A DNA stretch of 64,000 nt from Oscillospiraceae bacterium (lineage in GTDB: Bacteria; Bacillota; Clostridia; Oscillospirales; Acutalibacteraceae), in assembly GCA_015065615.1 (NCBI GenBank), contig SVPY01000007.1, positions 1 to 64,000 on the forward strand, written 5' to 3'. The stretch's first letter is position 1. Each line of letters opens with the position of its first letter. Both the position numbers and the translations under genes were made by a program. Under the pieces are notes generated by a model. It ran no database searches. It was given only the letters and a program-made list of their open reading frames with translations, and was not told the DNA's origin. Shown here one piece after another: positions 35,369 through 46,138 of the stretch.

Positions 35369-37369
35369 ATGAATAAATTCTACGTAAGTATAAACGGTAA
35401 CGATAATAATACGGGCAGCGTAAATAACCCTTTCAGAACCATAGAAAAAGCGCAGGAAAAAGCAAGAGAATGCTCAAATGCCACAGTGTACGTGCTTGAA
35501 GGTGTGTATAACAGCTTCCCCGTACTCAGTGAAAAGGATAATGGCACCTCATATATAGGTGTAAACGCCACTTTATCAGGCGGCATGGAAATTGATTACG
35601 AAAACACTTTGGAAGTACCCGAGAAAATTAAAGATAGACTTAAAGCAGAAGTAAAAAATAAAGTAAGGGCAATTGGTATTGATGCTCTTGGTATTGATAT
35701 AGATGCTTTCGGGGAAATTTATCCTATAGGCGCCTATCACACCGCGCAAAAATACGATAATGCTAAGCTTGGCACCAACTTTGAAGTTTTCAGCGGCGGC
35801 AGAAGAATGCGTATTGCCCGCTACCCTGACGAGGGCTTTTTGAAAATTGACGAGGTTTTTGATGTTGGCGACGTGGCGGAATTCCCCGACCAGAATTATT
35901 GGCACGGCTGGGCAGAAAGGCGCAACCACCGCGGCGGCTGTTATATAATAGACAGGGAGACTAATTATAGGGTACAGACCTGGAAAAATCTTGAAAATAT
36001 TTGGATTTTCGGTTACTTTAAGCACGATTGGGCGGATTCCTCCGCTCCGGTTAAGTTTGATACGAAAAACCGCGCTGTCTACCCCGAGCACGTGGCAAGG
36101 TTTGGCTGTAAGAAGGGCGCCGACTACTATTTTTATAATATTCTTGAGGAGCTGGATGCACCGGGGGAATATTTTCTTGATAAGGAAAATAAGATGCTCT
36201 ATATTTACCCCTACAGTGAGGGCGATAAAATTGAGTTTTCACTGAATGAAAATCCCATTGTTGAAATTTTGGGCGGCGAAAACATCACTATTGAGGGATT
36301 TACAATTAAATGTGCACGAAACAGCGGTATAAAAGTAAGGGGTAACGGCTGTACTATAAAAAATAACCTTGTTAAAAACGTTTCCGACCACGGTATCGTA
36401 ATTGACGGATACAGAAATACCGTAGAAAATAACGAAGTTACACGCACGGGCAAGGGTGGTATATATTTATACGGCGGCGACAGAATTACTTTAACTCCTT
36501 CCGAAAATAAGGCTGTAAACAATTATATTCACCATTATTCCGAGGTCTACAAAACTTATCAGCCTGGCGTGCAGATGTCGGGTGTAGGCAGTATTTGCAC
36601 TCATAACGAAATTTGCTTCTGCCCCCACGAAGCAATTCAGTACGACGGCAACGACCATCTGATCGAATATAACAATATTCACGATGCGGTTTTATATTCA
36701 GCCGATGCAGGCGCAATTTACACAGGCCGCGACTGGGCAGGCTACGGCACAGTTATCAGATATAATATAATAAGGGATATCGGTAACGAGGAGCTTCGCC
36801 CCGACGCTATTTATTGGGACGATGCCCACTCAGGTCAGACAGCTTACGGAAATATAATAATCAACGCCAAGAAGTATGGCTTCCAGATTGGCGGCGGCAG
36901 GGATAATACTGCTATCAATAATATAATTATAGGTGAAACGGATGTACCCTTAAGGTTTGACTGCCGCGCTTACGAAGGCTTCTTTGAGGATGGATGGTAC
37001 CGTGAGGCAGTAAATACACCTGACGGTGAGCAGTGGAGAATTTTAAACAGAGTGCCCTACAGAAGCGAAATATGGGCAAAAAAATACCCCTCTCTTGCAG
37101 CACTTAGCGATGATTTTAATAACACCGATGATATTAATTTCCCTGTTTACCCTGCAGGCAACGTGGTGGAGAATAATATAGTTGTTAACAGCCGCGCCTT
37201 TTTAGGTGAAATTATGGAGGCTTCAATGAAATATTCCTCCGTAAAGAATAATAAAGCCTATAAATCCGTGGAGGATATCGGGTTTGATATGAATACTTTG
37301 AAATTCGAAGTTCAGCCTGAAGATTTCCCCGAAATTCCTGTGGATAAAATAGGAAGAATAGAGGAATAA
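35369..37369 (+). CDS. right-handed parallel beta-helix protein (putative polysaccharide-active)
   Basis: Begins FYVSINGNDNNTGSVNNPFRTIEKAQEKAR; repetitive rungs ENITIEGFTIKCARNSGIKVRGNGCTIKNNLVKNVSDHGIVI. Confidence 0.82.
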   Translation: MNKFYVSINGNDNNTGSVNNPFRTIEKAQEKARECSNATVYVLEGVYNSFPVLSEKDNGTSYIGVNATLSGGMEIDYENTLEVPEKIKDRLKAEVKNKVRAIGIDALGIDIDAFGEIYPIGAYHTAQKYDNAKLGTNFEVFSGGRRMRIARYPDEGFLKIDEVFDVGDVAEFPDQNYWHGWAERRNHRGGCYIIDRETNYRVQTWKNLENIWIFGYFKHDWADSSAPVKFDTKNRAVYPEHVARFGCKKGADYYFYNILEELDAPGEYFLDKENKMLYIYPYSEGDKIEFSLNENPIVEILGGENITIEGFTIKCARNSGIKVRGNGCTIKNNLVKNVSDHGIVIDGYRNTVENNEVTRTGKGGIYLYGGDRITLTPSENKAVNNYIHHYSEVYKTYQPGVQMSGVGSICTHNEICFCPHEAIQYDGNDHLIEYNNIHDAVLYSADAGAIYTGRDWAGYGTVIRYNIIRDIGNEELRPDAIYWDDAHSGQTAYGNIIINAKKYGFQIGGGRDNTAINNIIIGETDVPLRFDCRAYEGFFEDGWYREAVNTPDGEQWRILNRVPYRSEIWAKKYPSLAALSDDFNNTDDINFPVYPAGNVVENNIVVNSRAFLGEIMEASMKYSSVKNNKAYKSVEDIGFDMNTLKFEVQPEDFPEIPVDKIGRIEE

Positions 37370-37370
37370 A

Positions 37371-39491
37371 ATGGAAAAGCATCTTGACTTTCAACAAAAA
37401 CTCAAAGAAGTCCATAAGCCGATGCGCTTGAATAAAGATATTTACGATAATTTTGATGGACTGAAAATTACACCCGAGTGGAAAATTTTAGTTAAAGAAG
37501 ATTCCGCAGAGTTAATTAATCACGCAGCAAATGACCTAACAGATTATTTTAAAGTTTCTATGGGTATTGAAATTAATATAGGCTTTTCGGATATTTCTCT
37601 TGAAAAAAGCATTTTTATCGGAACTGATGAAAGCTTAGAAGAAAGAAGCTTTAAAATTGAAGCTGCCGATAGAATTTTAATTTTGGGAAAGGACGAAAAA
37701 TACGCTGCCCAAGGTTCATATTATCTTGAAGATATAATGAATTTAAACGAGGCTCCCGTTATAGAAAAATGCTGTGAAGTTAAAAAGATGCGCTTTGAAA
37801 CAAGGACCATAACCTCAGGCGCGGAGGAGGGATTTTCTGAGGGCGAGCTTAATATGATAGCTCACGCAGGTATGACTGCGGTGGATGTTTTCGTTACTGA
37901 TATTCTTGAAAATGAAAATACCGAAAAAAGAGTTAATGATTTAATAAAGCGCGCTTCAAAATATGGGCTCGAAGTATATATTTACCCACACGTGATAAAT
38001 GAGCTTCACCCTGAGGATGAGGGAGCTTATGAATTTTACGAAAATATTTACGGCAGAATAATGGAGAAAATAAAGGGTGTTAAGGGTTTGATTCTTGTGG
38101 GGGAATCCTGTGAATTTCCTTCAAAAGATAATCGCACCACGGGTAAACCCTGGCACAAAAGTTTGAATGATGAAAAGCCAAGCCCCGGGTGGTTTCCTTG
38201 CTCGGATTACCCGAAGTTTATTGGTATGCTGAATAAAATAGTAAAGTCTCATGATGAAAAGGCAGAACTTGTTTTCTGGACTTATAACTGGGGCTATGAA
38301 GAAGAAAATTTAAGGGTGGAGCTTATAAAAAATATTCCCGAAGGTGTTACTATGATGGCGACCTTCGAGATGTTTGATGAAATTAAAATAAGCGAAAATA
38401 TAATAGAAAACCTTACGGATTATTCAATCTGGAAGATTGGCCCGGGTAAATATTTTACTGCCGAATCAAAGGCGGCAAAAGAGCAGGGAATTAAGATGTA
38501 TAGTATGACTAACACTTGCGGCAACACCTGGGATTTTGGCGTGGTGCCCTTTTTGCCCGTTCCTCAAAGGTGGATAGAGCGATATAAGGCCGTTACAGAT
38601 GCTCAGGATAATTTAAGGCTGGACGGTGTAAGGGAATCCCATAGTTATGGCTACTGGCCTTCCTTTATTTCAGAAATGACTAAGTTTGCCTATATGCTAC
38701 CTTCCTTTAATATGAATGAAGTTTTAAATAAGTTTATATCAAGAGATTACGGCAAAGAGAATTTAAAGGAAGCTTTAAAAGCGTTTAAATTTTTCTCTGA
38801 GGGTATGGCGCACTGCGTGTCAACTAATTCTGACCAATGGGGTCCTGCAAGAATAGGTCCTGCTTACCCCTTGTTTTTCGAAAGGTGGGAGCTTATACCA
38901 AATTGCTCCGTTACGGGCAAATCTGCTAATTTTACGGGCTTCCCGCTATATTTTTATAATCTTGATAAAGAAGAAAAGCTTTTTTATGAAATTAATGAAT
39001 ACAAAGAAATGGAAAGGCTTTTTACAAAAGGCTTGGAGATTTTAGAGAAAATAACAGCTGTTTTGCCCGAAAATAAGAAAAAAGATGCATTATTTACTTT
39101 GCAGGTAGCAAAATTTATCCGTAACAGCGCAAGGACTATCCATAGAGTAAAGCGCTATCATTATCTTAAAGCTAAGCTTAACGTTCATATTGATTTTGAT
39201 GCCAAGTGGGTGGGTGGCAGGAAAAATATGGAGGATGCAAAGAAAGCCCAAAAGCCTTTAGCACCTGCAGAAGATAAGCAGCCTGTCATTAACGAGCTTA
39301 TTGAAATTTTAAAGGCGGAAATCGAAAACGCTGAGGAGACTAAATTATTGGTAAGGGAAAATTCAAGACTTGGTTACACAAAAGAACTTGGCTATGCTTG
39401 CGGCGAAGAGCAGCTTGACTGGAAGATAAATATGGCAAAGTGCACTTTAAACGAAGAATTACTCCCTTTACTTACAAAAAATAGCTTATAA
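37371..39491 (+). CDS. GH20/GH67-like glycoside hydrolase-related protein
   Basis: N-terminal SIFIGTDESLEERSFKIEAADRILILGKDEKYAAQGSYYLEDIM resembles the GH20b/GH67 N-domain fold; TIM-barrel-like centre. Confidence 0.55.
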   Translation: MEKHLDFQQKLKEVHKPMRLNKDIYDNFDGLKITPEWKILVKEDSAELINHAANDLTDYFKVSMGIEINIGFSDISLEKSIFIGTDESLEERSFKIEAADRILILGKDEKYAAQGSYYLEDIMNLNEAPVIEKCCEVKKMRFETRTITSGAEEGFSEGELNMIAHAGMTAVDVFVTDILENENTEKRVNDLIKRASKYGLEVYIYPHVINELHPEDEGAYEFYENIYGRIMEKIKGVKGLILVGESCEFPSKDNRTTGKPWHKSLNDEKPSPGWFPCSDYPKFIGMLNKIVKSHDEKAELVFWTYNWGYEEENLRVELIKNIPEGVTMMATFEMFDEIKISENIIENLTDYSIWKIGPGKYFTAESKAAKEQGIKMYSMTNTCGNTWDFGVVPFLPVPQRWIERYKAVTDAQDNLRLDGVRESHSYGYWPSFISEMTKFAYMLPSFNMNEVLNKFISRDYGKENLKEALKAFKFFSEGMAHCVSTNSDQWGPARIGPAYPLFFERWELIPNCSVTGKSANFTGFPLYFYNLDKEEKLFYEINEYKEMERLFTKGLEILEKITAVLPENKKKDALFTLQVAKFIRNSARTIHRVKRYHYLKAKLNVHIDFDAKWVGGRKNMEDAKKAQKPLAPAEDKQPVINELIEILKAEIENAEETKLLVRENSRLGYTKELGYACGEEQLDWKINMAKCTLNEELLPLLTKNSL

Positions 39492-39564
39492 ATTCAAAAA
39501 AATATTTTCAATGGGCTAAAAATGTGATATACTAATTAGCGGAAAATTATTTCATTAAAAAGGA

Positions 39565-40566
39565 TTGATGGAAATGGCAGATAAAATTCGCATCGGTATA
39601 TTAGGTTACGGTAATTTAGGCAGAGGCGTGGAGCTTTCACTCAGGCAGAATAAGGATATGGAGCTTGTGGCTTTCTTTACTCGCCGCGACCCCAAAACTT
39701 TAAAAACACTCAGTCCCGAGGTGCCCGTTTATCACGTAGATGATGCCGTAAAAATGAAGGACGAAATTGACGTAATGATTCTTTGCGGCGGCAGTGCTAC
39801 CGATTTACCCAAGCAGAGCCCCGAATATGCTAAATATTTTAATATCGTAGATTCTTTCGACACACACGCAAAAATTCCCGAGCATTTCGCTTCTTGCGAT
39901 GCATCCAGCAAAGAAAGCGGCAAGATATCTCTTATTTCCGTTGGCTGGGACCCCGGTATGTTCAGCTTGCAGAGACTTCTCGGCAACTGCATTCTTCCCG
40001 ACGGCAAGGATTATACCTTCTGGGGCAAGGGCGTAAGCCAAGGCCACAGCGACGCTATAAGAAGAATTGAGGGTGTTTTAGATGCTAAGCAGTATACAGT
40101 ACCCGTTGAAGATGCTCTTAAGAAAGTTCGCGCAGGTGAAAATCCCGAGCTTACCACACGGGAAAAGCACACAAGAGAGTGTTACGTGGTAGCAAAGGAG
40201 GGCGCCGACCTTGAAAAAATCAGGGAAGAGATAGTAACGATGCCCAACTACTTCGCTGATTACGATACAACGGTTAATTTTATCACAAAAGAGGAGCTTG
40301 ACCGCGACCACAAGGGTATTCCTCACGGCGGTTTTGTAATGAGGAGCGGTGTAACGGGCGTAAACGGCGAGACAAAGGAAATGATCGAGTATTCTTTGAA
40401 GCTGGGTTCCAATCCCGAATTTACCGCCAGCGTTATAGTTTGCTATGCAAGAGCCGCTTACAAGATGAACAAAGAGGGTATGAAGGGCTGTAAAACAGTT
40501 TTCGACGTGCCTCCCGTTTATCTCTCACCCAAAACCCACGGCGAATTAATTGCTTCGCTTTTATAA
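39565..40566 (+). CDS. ddh: meso-diaminopimelate D-dehydrogenase
   Basis: IRIGILGYGNLGRGVELSLRQNKDMELVAFFTRRDP, SVGWDPGMFSLQRLLGNCILPDGKDYTFWGKGVSQGHSDAIRRIEGV. Confidence 0.95.
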   Translation: MMEMADKIRIGILGYGNLGRGVELSLRQNKDMELVAFFTRRDPKTLKTLSPEVPVYHVDDAVKMKDEIDVMILCGGSATDLPKQSPEYAKYFNIVDSFDTHAKIPEHFASCDASSKESGKISLISVGWDPGMFSLQRLLGNCILPDGKDYTFWGKGVSQGHSDAIRRIEGVLDAKQYTVPVEDALKKVRAGENPELTTREKHTRECYVVAKEGADLEKIREEIVTMPNYFADYDTTVNFITKEELDRDHKGIPHGGFVMRSGVTGVNGETKEMIEYSLKLGSNPEFTASVIVCYARAAYKMNKEGMKGCKTVFDVPPVYLSPKTHGELIASLL

Positions 40567-40582
40567 ACCGAATTTAAAAAAT

Positions 40583-40613
40583 TAAGGACAGAGTTTTTTG
40601 CTCTGTCCTTTTT
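40583..40613. terminator. convergent terminator
   Basis: aaggacagag ttttttg ctctgtccttttt. Confidence 0.88.
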
Positions 40614-40627
40614 GTTTCTCATTAACT

Positions 40628-41617
40628 TTATAATTTTATTACTTCGCCTGAATCCATGGATTTATTCACGGCTAAGGTAAGCTTTAAGCTTTCGAAGGCA
40701 TCGAAGTAATTGGATCGGATCTGGAATCTGTCCCCTGTTTTTACGGCGTCGATAAAGGTCTTGATTTCTGCCATATAGCTATCGTGGTGAATGTCAAGCT
40801 CCTCCTGCTTGCCGCTGGAGATAATTTTAAGGCTCTTGTTCCAGCTGTATTCAATTCTGTGATTTGTAGTGATAATTTCGAAGCCCACCTTGGGTTCAGC
40901 ACCTGTATAACAGCCGGAAAGAAGGTTTAAGGCTATGCCGCTACGCATTTTAATTAAAGCGGAGGAATAATCCTCAACGTCGTGCTCTGCGCCGAGGAAG
41001 TTTTCGTTTCGCTTGCCGTAAGCGTAAACGCTTTCTGCTTCACCGAAAATATAGCGCATCATATCGGCTAAGTGTGTGGTCTGCTCAACAGCCTGACCGC
41101 CTGAGCTTGCTTTTTTTCTCCACCATTCGGGGGAGGGCATAGAGCCTATCCAGTAGGCGTTTACAAGACCTGCAGGCTCGCGCTTAACCATTTCTTTCAC
41201 TAAATCCAAAACGGGATTATATCTTTCCTGATAGGCAACGGATGTGATTACGTTATTTTTATTAATTTCGTTTGCTATATCGCCGCAAATCTTCTCGGAA
41301 AGGCCGATTGGCTTTTCGATAAACATAGCTACCTTGTTTTTAGCAAGTGCGAGCTCCAATTCGCCGTGGCAATCGGGAGTTAAGCTGATAATTGCGGCGT
41401 CCATTTTTTCTTTTGCTACCATACTGAGTGCATCCTGATAAAGTCTTGCGCGGGGTACTTTTTTACCCATTCTTTCAAGCCTTTCACGGCCGCGGTTATA
41501 GAGGGCTACTATCTGAACCCCTTCAATTTTTAAAAGATTATCTACGTGCAGGTTTGCAATACCGCCGCATCCAAAAATACCAACTCTTATTTTGCTTTTA
41601 ATTTTTTTGTTTGCCAT
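40628..41617 (-). CDS. Gfo/Idh/MocA-family oxidoreductase
   Basis: KIRVGIFGCGGIANLHVDNLLKIEGVQIVALYNR; FIEKPIGLSEKICGDI; SVAYQERYNPVLDLVKEMV. Confidence 0.92.
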   Translation of the reverse strand: MANKKIKSKIRVGIFGCGGIANLHVDNLLKIEGVQIVALYNRGRERLERMGKKVPRARLYQDALSMVAKEKMDAAIISLTPDCHGELELALAKNKVAMFIEKPIGLSEKICGDIANEINKNNVITSVAYQERYNPVLDLVKEMVKREPAGLVNAYWIGSMPSPEWWRKKASSGGQAVEQTTHLADMMRYIFGEAESVYAYGKRNENFLGAEHDVEDYSSALIKMRSGIALNLLSGCYTGAEPKVGFEIITTNHRIEYSWNKSLKIISSGKQEELDIHHDSYMAEIKTFIDAVKTGDRFQIRSNYFDAFESLKLTLAVNKSMDSGEVIKL

Positions 41618-41623
41618 AATTTT

Positions 41624-42475
41624 TTACCTTTCTGATTTATATAATTTTCTGTACTTGTGTGGGGTTACTCCGAAACGCTTTTTAAAAAGGGAAATAAAGT
41701 GGGAGTAATCGGGAAAGCCGCACTTTGAGGCGGTTTCCAAAACCTGACTTCCTTTTTCCAGCATATCTTTAGCGGCGGCAAGGCGCCTTGTTTCCACGTA
41801 TTTATGGGGTGTGGTGCCCAAATACTGCTTGAAGTAGCGGTTTAAGCTACTGCGGCTTATGAAATATTTTTCGCTGATTTCCGTTACACTGAAGTCTTCG
41901 GAGTAGTTTTTGTCTATGTGTTTTACTATTTTTGTAAAGTTTTCGGGCATTAAGCTGGCTTCTTCAAAGGAAGAGCTGTTTTTATCCACTATGCTGAGTA
42001 TGGAAAAAAGAGCAGAAAGACTTTCGGAATCTGTAAATTTACCGTAGCCCTTATTATCGATAAGTACGTTAAGATTTTTCTTAAAAAGTTCAGCATCATC
42101 GCTATTGAGTTTAATATGGTTTCTTTCGCCGTTTTTTCTTTTATAAAAGCTTTTTAAATAGGGCAGAAAACTTTCCTCTGCGCTTATCCAGAAGCAGTAG
42201 TGCTCGTGCCTGCAATCATTTTTATAAATACAGCGGTGGAATTCATTGGGCTTTGTGATAATAATATCGCCGCTTTCCACCATATAAAGATTATTTTCTA
42301 CAGCAAAAGCAATATCTCCGCTTATATTGAAATATATTTCACAGAAGGAATGGATGTGGGCGTCCCTGCCGTTTTCGTTTTCGGCTGTATAGTTTAAATT
42401 GGAGTAATCGGCATCGGCAAAAAGTCCGCTTCCGCCCAAAATGCCTTTTAAATCGGGGGTGTATATAGGTATCAT
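41624..42475 (-). CDS. AraC-family transcriptional regulator
   Basis: N-term cupin (HIHSFCEIYFNISGDIAFAVENNLYMVESGDIIITKPNEFH); HTH ISEKYFISRSSLNRYFKQYLGTTPHKYVETRRLAAAKDML..CGFPDYSHFISLFKKRFGVTPHKYRK. Confidence 0.95.
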   Translation of the reverse strand: MIPIYTPDLKGILGGSGLFADADYSNLNYTAENENGRDAHIHSFCEIYFNISGDIAFAVENNLYMVESGDIIITKPNEFHRCIYKNDCRHEHYCFWISAEESFLPYLKSFYKRKNGERNHIKLNSDDAELFKKNLNVLIDNKGYGKFTDSESLSALFSILSIVDKNSSSFEEASLMPENFTKIVKHIDKNYSEDFSVTEISEKYFISRSSLNRYFKQYLGTTPHKYVETRRLAAAKDMLEKGSQVLETASKCGFPDYSHFISLFKKRFGVTPHKYRKLYKSER

Positions 42476-42608
42476 AAATTTGACTCAATTCTCATATTTT
42501 TTGGGTAAAATATCATAGATTTTTGCTTTTGTTTATGGTATAACTTTATCATAATAAATTAAACTTGTAAAGATTAATTTTGATATATAAAAGAAAAGGG
42601 GTTAAATT

Positions 42609-44822
42609 ATGCATAAGGATCTTTTTAATAATAATTATAAGGATATTTATCTTACGGAAGGCAGAAACGGTCAGCCTGTATTCTGCTACAGAACGGGTAT
42701 GACTGTTTACGAGGAGATTTTCGATAATCACAGATTAGTTTCAGCCGGCTGGAATAACTCCGGCACACCTTTAAACGTACTTGAAGGTATGCCTTTCAGA
42801 CTTCATTTCGATGCATTTACTGAGCCTTGGGTTTTTGAGGTGGAAGTAAACGGCGAATGCCTTGACTATGATTGGGAGTACCTTGGCTTTGAGAAAAGAG
42901 AAGAGTACATTGAAACAACGGATACAAAAGTTTTACACGGTATAATAACTTTAACAAACAGAATTTATCCCTTGGAAGTAGAAGTACACACGGTTCTTTC
43001 CGGTAGTGCTGTGTTTACAAGATATATCACTTTAAAAAATAATTCTTCTGAAAAAATGAAGATAAATAAGCTTGTTCCTATGTCCGGCGGTATGGAGATA
43101 ACCTACGACTGGGATCAGTTTGTTGATAGTGAGAATGATAAGAGCAAAGTATATTCCATAGGATACATGGATACCGACAAGCAGTGCGCCGAGGGTGCTT
43201 TCCGCTGGCATGATATGCCTTCAGCAGGTACTAACCTTTACGGCAGATACCGCGGAAACAGGTTCCTTTACCCGATGTTTATGATAAGAAATAACGTATT
43301 AGGCCATATTTATTTTGCTCAGATGGCTTTTACAGGCGGATTTGAGTTTAATCTGAATTTGAATGCAGGCCAGGAAACTAACGGCATTGATATAAGAGGC
43401 GACAGAGCAGATGCTAAGCTTGATTTCAAAATGGCTGTGGCAGGCCCTGCACCCTTGCTTGTGCTTGAAGCAGGTGAAAAATTTAAGTCTCCCGAAATTT
43501 ACATAGGCAGAGTTCAGGGTGACCTTGACGATGCTGTTAATATGATGCATAAGCACGTAAGAAAGTGTGTATTCACACTTCCTGAGCCTAAAGAAAATAT
43601 TGCTACTGTAGGCGCAGGTATAGGCCCCGAAAGAGCTATGACTCCCGAAGCTATTTTCCACACAATGGACACAGCTATAATGGTTGGTGCCGAGAGCTGC
43701 ATTATTGATGCAGGCTGGAATTGCAAGGCTGGCAAGGAATGCGACTGGTATAAAAAGGCAGGCGACTGGACACCCGACCCAATTAAACACGGCGACAACT
43801 TTAAGTCTATTCGTGAAAGATGCCATAAAAATGGCCTTAAATTCGGTATGTGGATGGAGGTCGAAAGAATATCAGGCGGTGCTGAAGTTGGTGCAAATCA
43901 TCCTGAATGGTTCCAGAGTAAATACTTAGGCGATGAAAAGAGCGAAGTTATAGATATGACTAATCCCGAAGCTGCTGCATGGGTGGAGTCACAAATAGAA
44001 AAACTTATTAATGAATACGGTATAGACCTTTTCCGACTTGATTTTAATGTAGATTACAGAGCTTCCATTTGCAAAAATGACCGCGGCGGTATAAAAGAAT
44101 GTAATTACCTGCGCTATTATAAGGCTCTTTACGGGATGTTTGAGAATTTAAGAAAGAAGTACCCAAGCGTTATTTTCGAAAACTGTGCATCGGGCGGCGG
44201 CAGATGCGACCTTGGTATGGTAAGAAACTTCACTCACACCTGGGTTTCCGATTATCAGATAATGCCTAAGGGCTATATGATAACAAACGGTATGACTATG
44301 GTTATACCTCCCGAGCGAGTGGATAGACTTGTAGCAGGTATGAACGGCCATTTAAGAGGCTCACTTGATATGACTGTAAGGCAGACCTTAATGGCAAAGC
44401 CTACTACAAATACCTATAATCCTATGGGCAGCAATATGAACCCTCAGGAAATTGAGTTCGTTCGCCACAGCTTTGATATTTACAAAAGCTTTATAAGACC
44501 TTATATGACTGACGGACTTATCTTCCACCACACGCCTGAGTGTTTTGGACATCAGCCTAAAGGCGTTGGCATAATTGAAAGAAGCAGTAATGACGGCACT
44601 AAGGGTGTTATAGGTGTATTTAACTTAGCAAGCGTTAAGGATGAATACGTTGTGGTATATCCTAAGGGTCTTGATGAAGGCAAAACTTATGAAGTTACTT
44701 TTGATAACAAGAGAACTACTGCAAAAGTAAGCGGATTTACACTTGTTAACGATGGTATAAGAGTGAGAAACAGTGTTTCTTTTTCTAGTGAACTTATCCT
44801 TTATAAAGCGATTGAAGAATAA
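42609..44822 (+). CDS. GH36-like alpha-galactosidase
   Basis: ESCIIDAGWN, LKFGMWMEVERIS, LFRLDFNVDYR, FENCASGGGRCDLGMV, SDYQ. Confidence 0.9.
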   Translation: MHKDLFNNNYKDIYLTEGRNGQPVFCYRTGMTVYEEIFDNHRLVSAGWNNSGTPLNVLEGMPFRLHFDAFTEPWVFEVEVNGECLDYDWEYLGFEKREEYIETTDTKVLHGIITLTNRIYPLEVEVHTVLSGSAVFTRYITLKNNSSEKMKINKLVPMSGGMEITYDWDQFVDSENDKSKVYSIGYMDTDKQCAEGAFRWHDMPSAGTNLYGRYRGNRFLYPMFMIRNNVLGHIYFAQMAFTGGFEFNLNLNAGQETNGIDIRGDRADAKLDFKMAVAGPAPLLVLEAGEKFKSPEIYIGRVQGDLDDAVNMMHKHVRKCVFTLPEPKENIATVGAGIGPERAMTPEAIFHTMDTAIMVGAESCIIDAGWNCKAGKECDWYKKAGDWTPDPIKHGDNFKSIRERCHKNGLKFGMWMEVERISGGAEVGANHPEWFQSKYLGDEKSEVIDMTNPEAAAWVESQIEKLINEYGIDLFRLDFNVDYRASICKNDRGGIKECNYLRYYKALYGMFENLRKKYPSVIFENCASGGGRCDLGMVRNFTHTWVSDYQIMPKGYMITNGMTMVIPPERVDRLVAGMNGHLRGSLDMTVRQTLMAKPTTNTYNPMGSNMNPQEIEFVRHSFDIYKSFIRPYMTDGLIFHHTPECFGHQPKGVGIIERSSNDGTKGVIGVFNLASVKDEYVVVYPKGLDEGKTYEVTFDNKRTTAKVSGFTLVNDGIRVRNSVSFSSELILYKAIEE

Positions 44823-44825
44823 AAT

Positions 44826-44862
44826 AAATCCGCAGGCTCAAAAATGAGTCTGCGGAATTTTT
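44826..44862. terminator. convergent terminator
   Basis: aatccgcaggctcaaaaatgagtctgcggaatttttt. Confidence 0.88.
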
Positions 44863-46046
44863 TAGTCGGGTAAAACCTCAAGGGCTTGACTTAAATCATT
44901 TATAAGGGTGTCGATGTCCTCTAAGCCGACGTGTATTCTGACAAGCCTTTCAGGCTGACCGTATTCCTTTTGGATGGGGTTAGCACCTGATAAAGCGACC
45001 AAGCTTTCAAAACCGCCCCAGCTGACGCCGTTCTGGAAATAATGAAGCTTATTTACGAAATTGCGGGCATCCTGCCAGGTGCCCTTGGGCTCGAAGCTGA
45101 GTAAGCCGTTGGTGCCTGATAAATATTTTGCGAACATCTCTTTTTGCTCGAAGGTATCGCTGCCGGGGTAGAAGACCTTTTTGACCTTTGGGTGGTTTTC
45201 AAGGAATTTTGCAACCTTCATACCGTTTTCGCCGTGCTGCTTAAGGCGCATGGGAAGAGTTCTTATGCCTCTTATAAGAAGCCAGGCGGCGTGAGGGTCC
45301 ATACAACCGCCAAACCAGGTTCTTTCTCTGTCCTGAATGCTCTGGATTATTTCCTTTCTTGCAGCAATAGCACCTGCAACAATGTCGCTGTGACCGCCAA
45401 GATACTTTGAGCAGGTGTGGCAGCTGATGTCAATACCGTATTTCAAAGGCTGCTGGTGAAGGGGTGTGGCGTAGGTATTGTCTATAATGGTGCCGATTCC
45501 CTTTTCTTTAGCTATTTTTGCCACGGCTTCAAGGTCTTGTATTTTAAATACCATGGTTGAAGGACTTTCAAGATATATAAGTGTTGTGTTTTCCTTTATT
45601 GCGTTTTCGATTTCCTTGGGGTCATCACCGCCCACAAAGGTATACTCAACACCGAATTTATCAGGTAGATAATCCCTTACTATGCTTAAAACGTTACTGT
45701 ATGATGAGGCTGCCAGAATAATATGGCAGTCTTTTTTTACAAAGTACATTATAGCGGCGCTTATGGCAGCCATACCAGAGGAGAAGCAGAGGGCGCCGTC
45801 AGCTCCTTCCAAAGCAGCTATTTTTCTTTCGGCGATGTCTACTGTAGGGTTGGAGGTTCTTGAGTAGCCGTAGCCATGTGCTGTAACACCGTTACACTCT
45901 GTGGGACTTACAAAAAGTGAATTCTGAAATATGGGCGGAACAATAGCTCCGCTGAATTTTCCGTACTCGTCACCTAAGTGAGTACAAATGTCAAGGACAT
46001 TTGCGTATTTTTTATCTTCTTCAGTTAAGAAAGCCATATTAATCAC
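44862..46046 (-). CDS. PLP-dependent trans-sulfuration enzyme (Cys/Met metabolism family)
   Basis: ALCFSSGMAAISAAI; TTLIYLESPSTM; IGTIIDNTYATPLHQQPLKYGIDISCHTCSKYLGGHSDIVAGAI. Confidence 0.93.
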   Translation of the reverse strand: MINMAFLTEEDKKYANVLDICTHLGDEYGKFSGAIVPPIFQNSLFVSPTECNGVTAHGYGYSRTSNPTVDIAERKIAALEGADGALCFSSGMAAISAAIMYFVKKDCHIILAASSYSNVLSIVRDYLPDKFGVEYTFVGGDDPKEIENAIKENTTLIYLESPSTMVFKIQDLEAVAKIAKEKGIGTIIDNTYATPLHQQPLKYGIDISCHTCSKYLGGHSDIVAGAIAARKEIIQSIQDRERTWFGGCMDPHAAWLLIRGIRTLPMRLKQHGENGMKVAKFLENHPKVKKVFYPGSDTFEQKEMFAKYLSGTNGLLSFEPKGTWQDARNFVNKLHYFQNGVSWGGFESLVALSGANPIQKEYGQPERLVRIHVGLEDIDTLINDLSQALEVLPD

Positions 46047-46138
46047 CTGACTTAATTGTTTTTCGGCATTATTCTGCCGTTTTCTTTATACTACCACTTT
46101 GATTTTTAAAAGTAAATGAACTTTTTTAAGCTGTTTTA

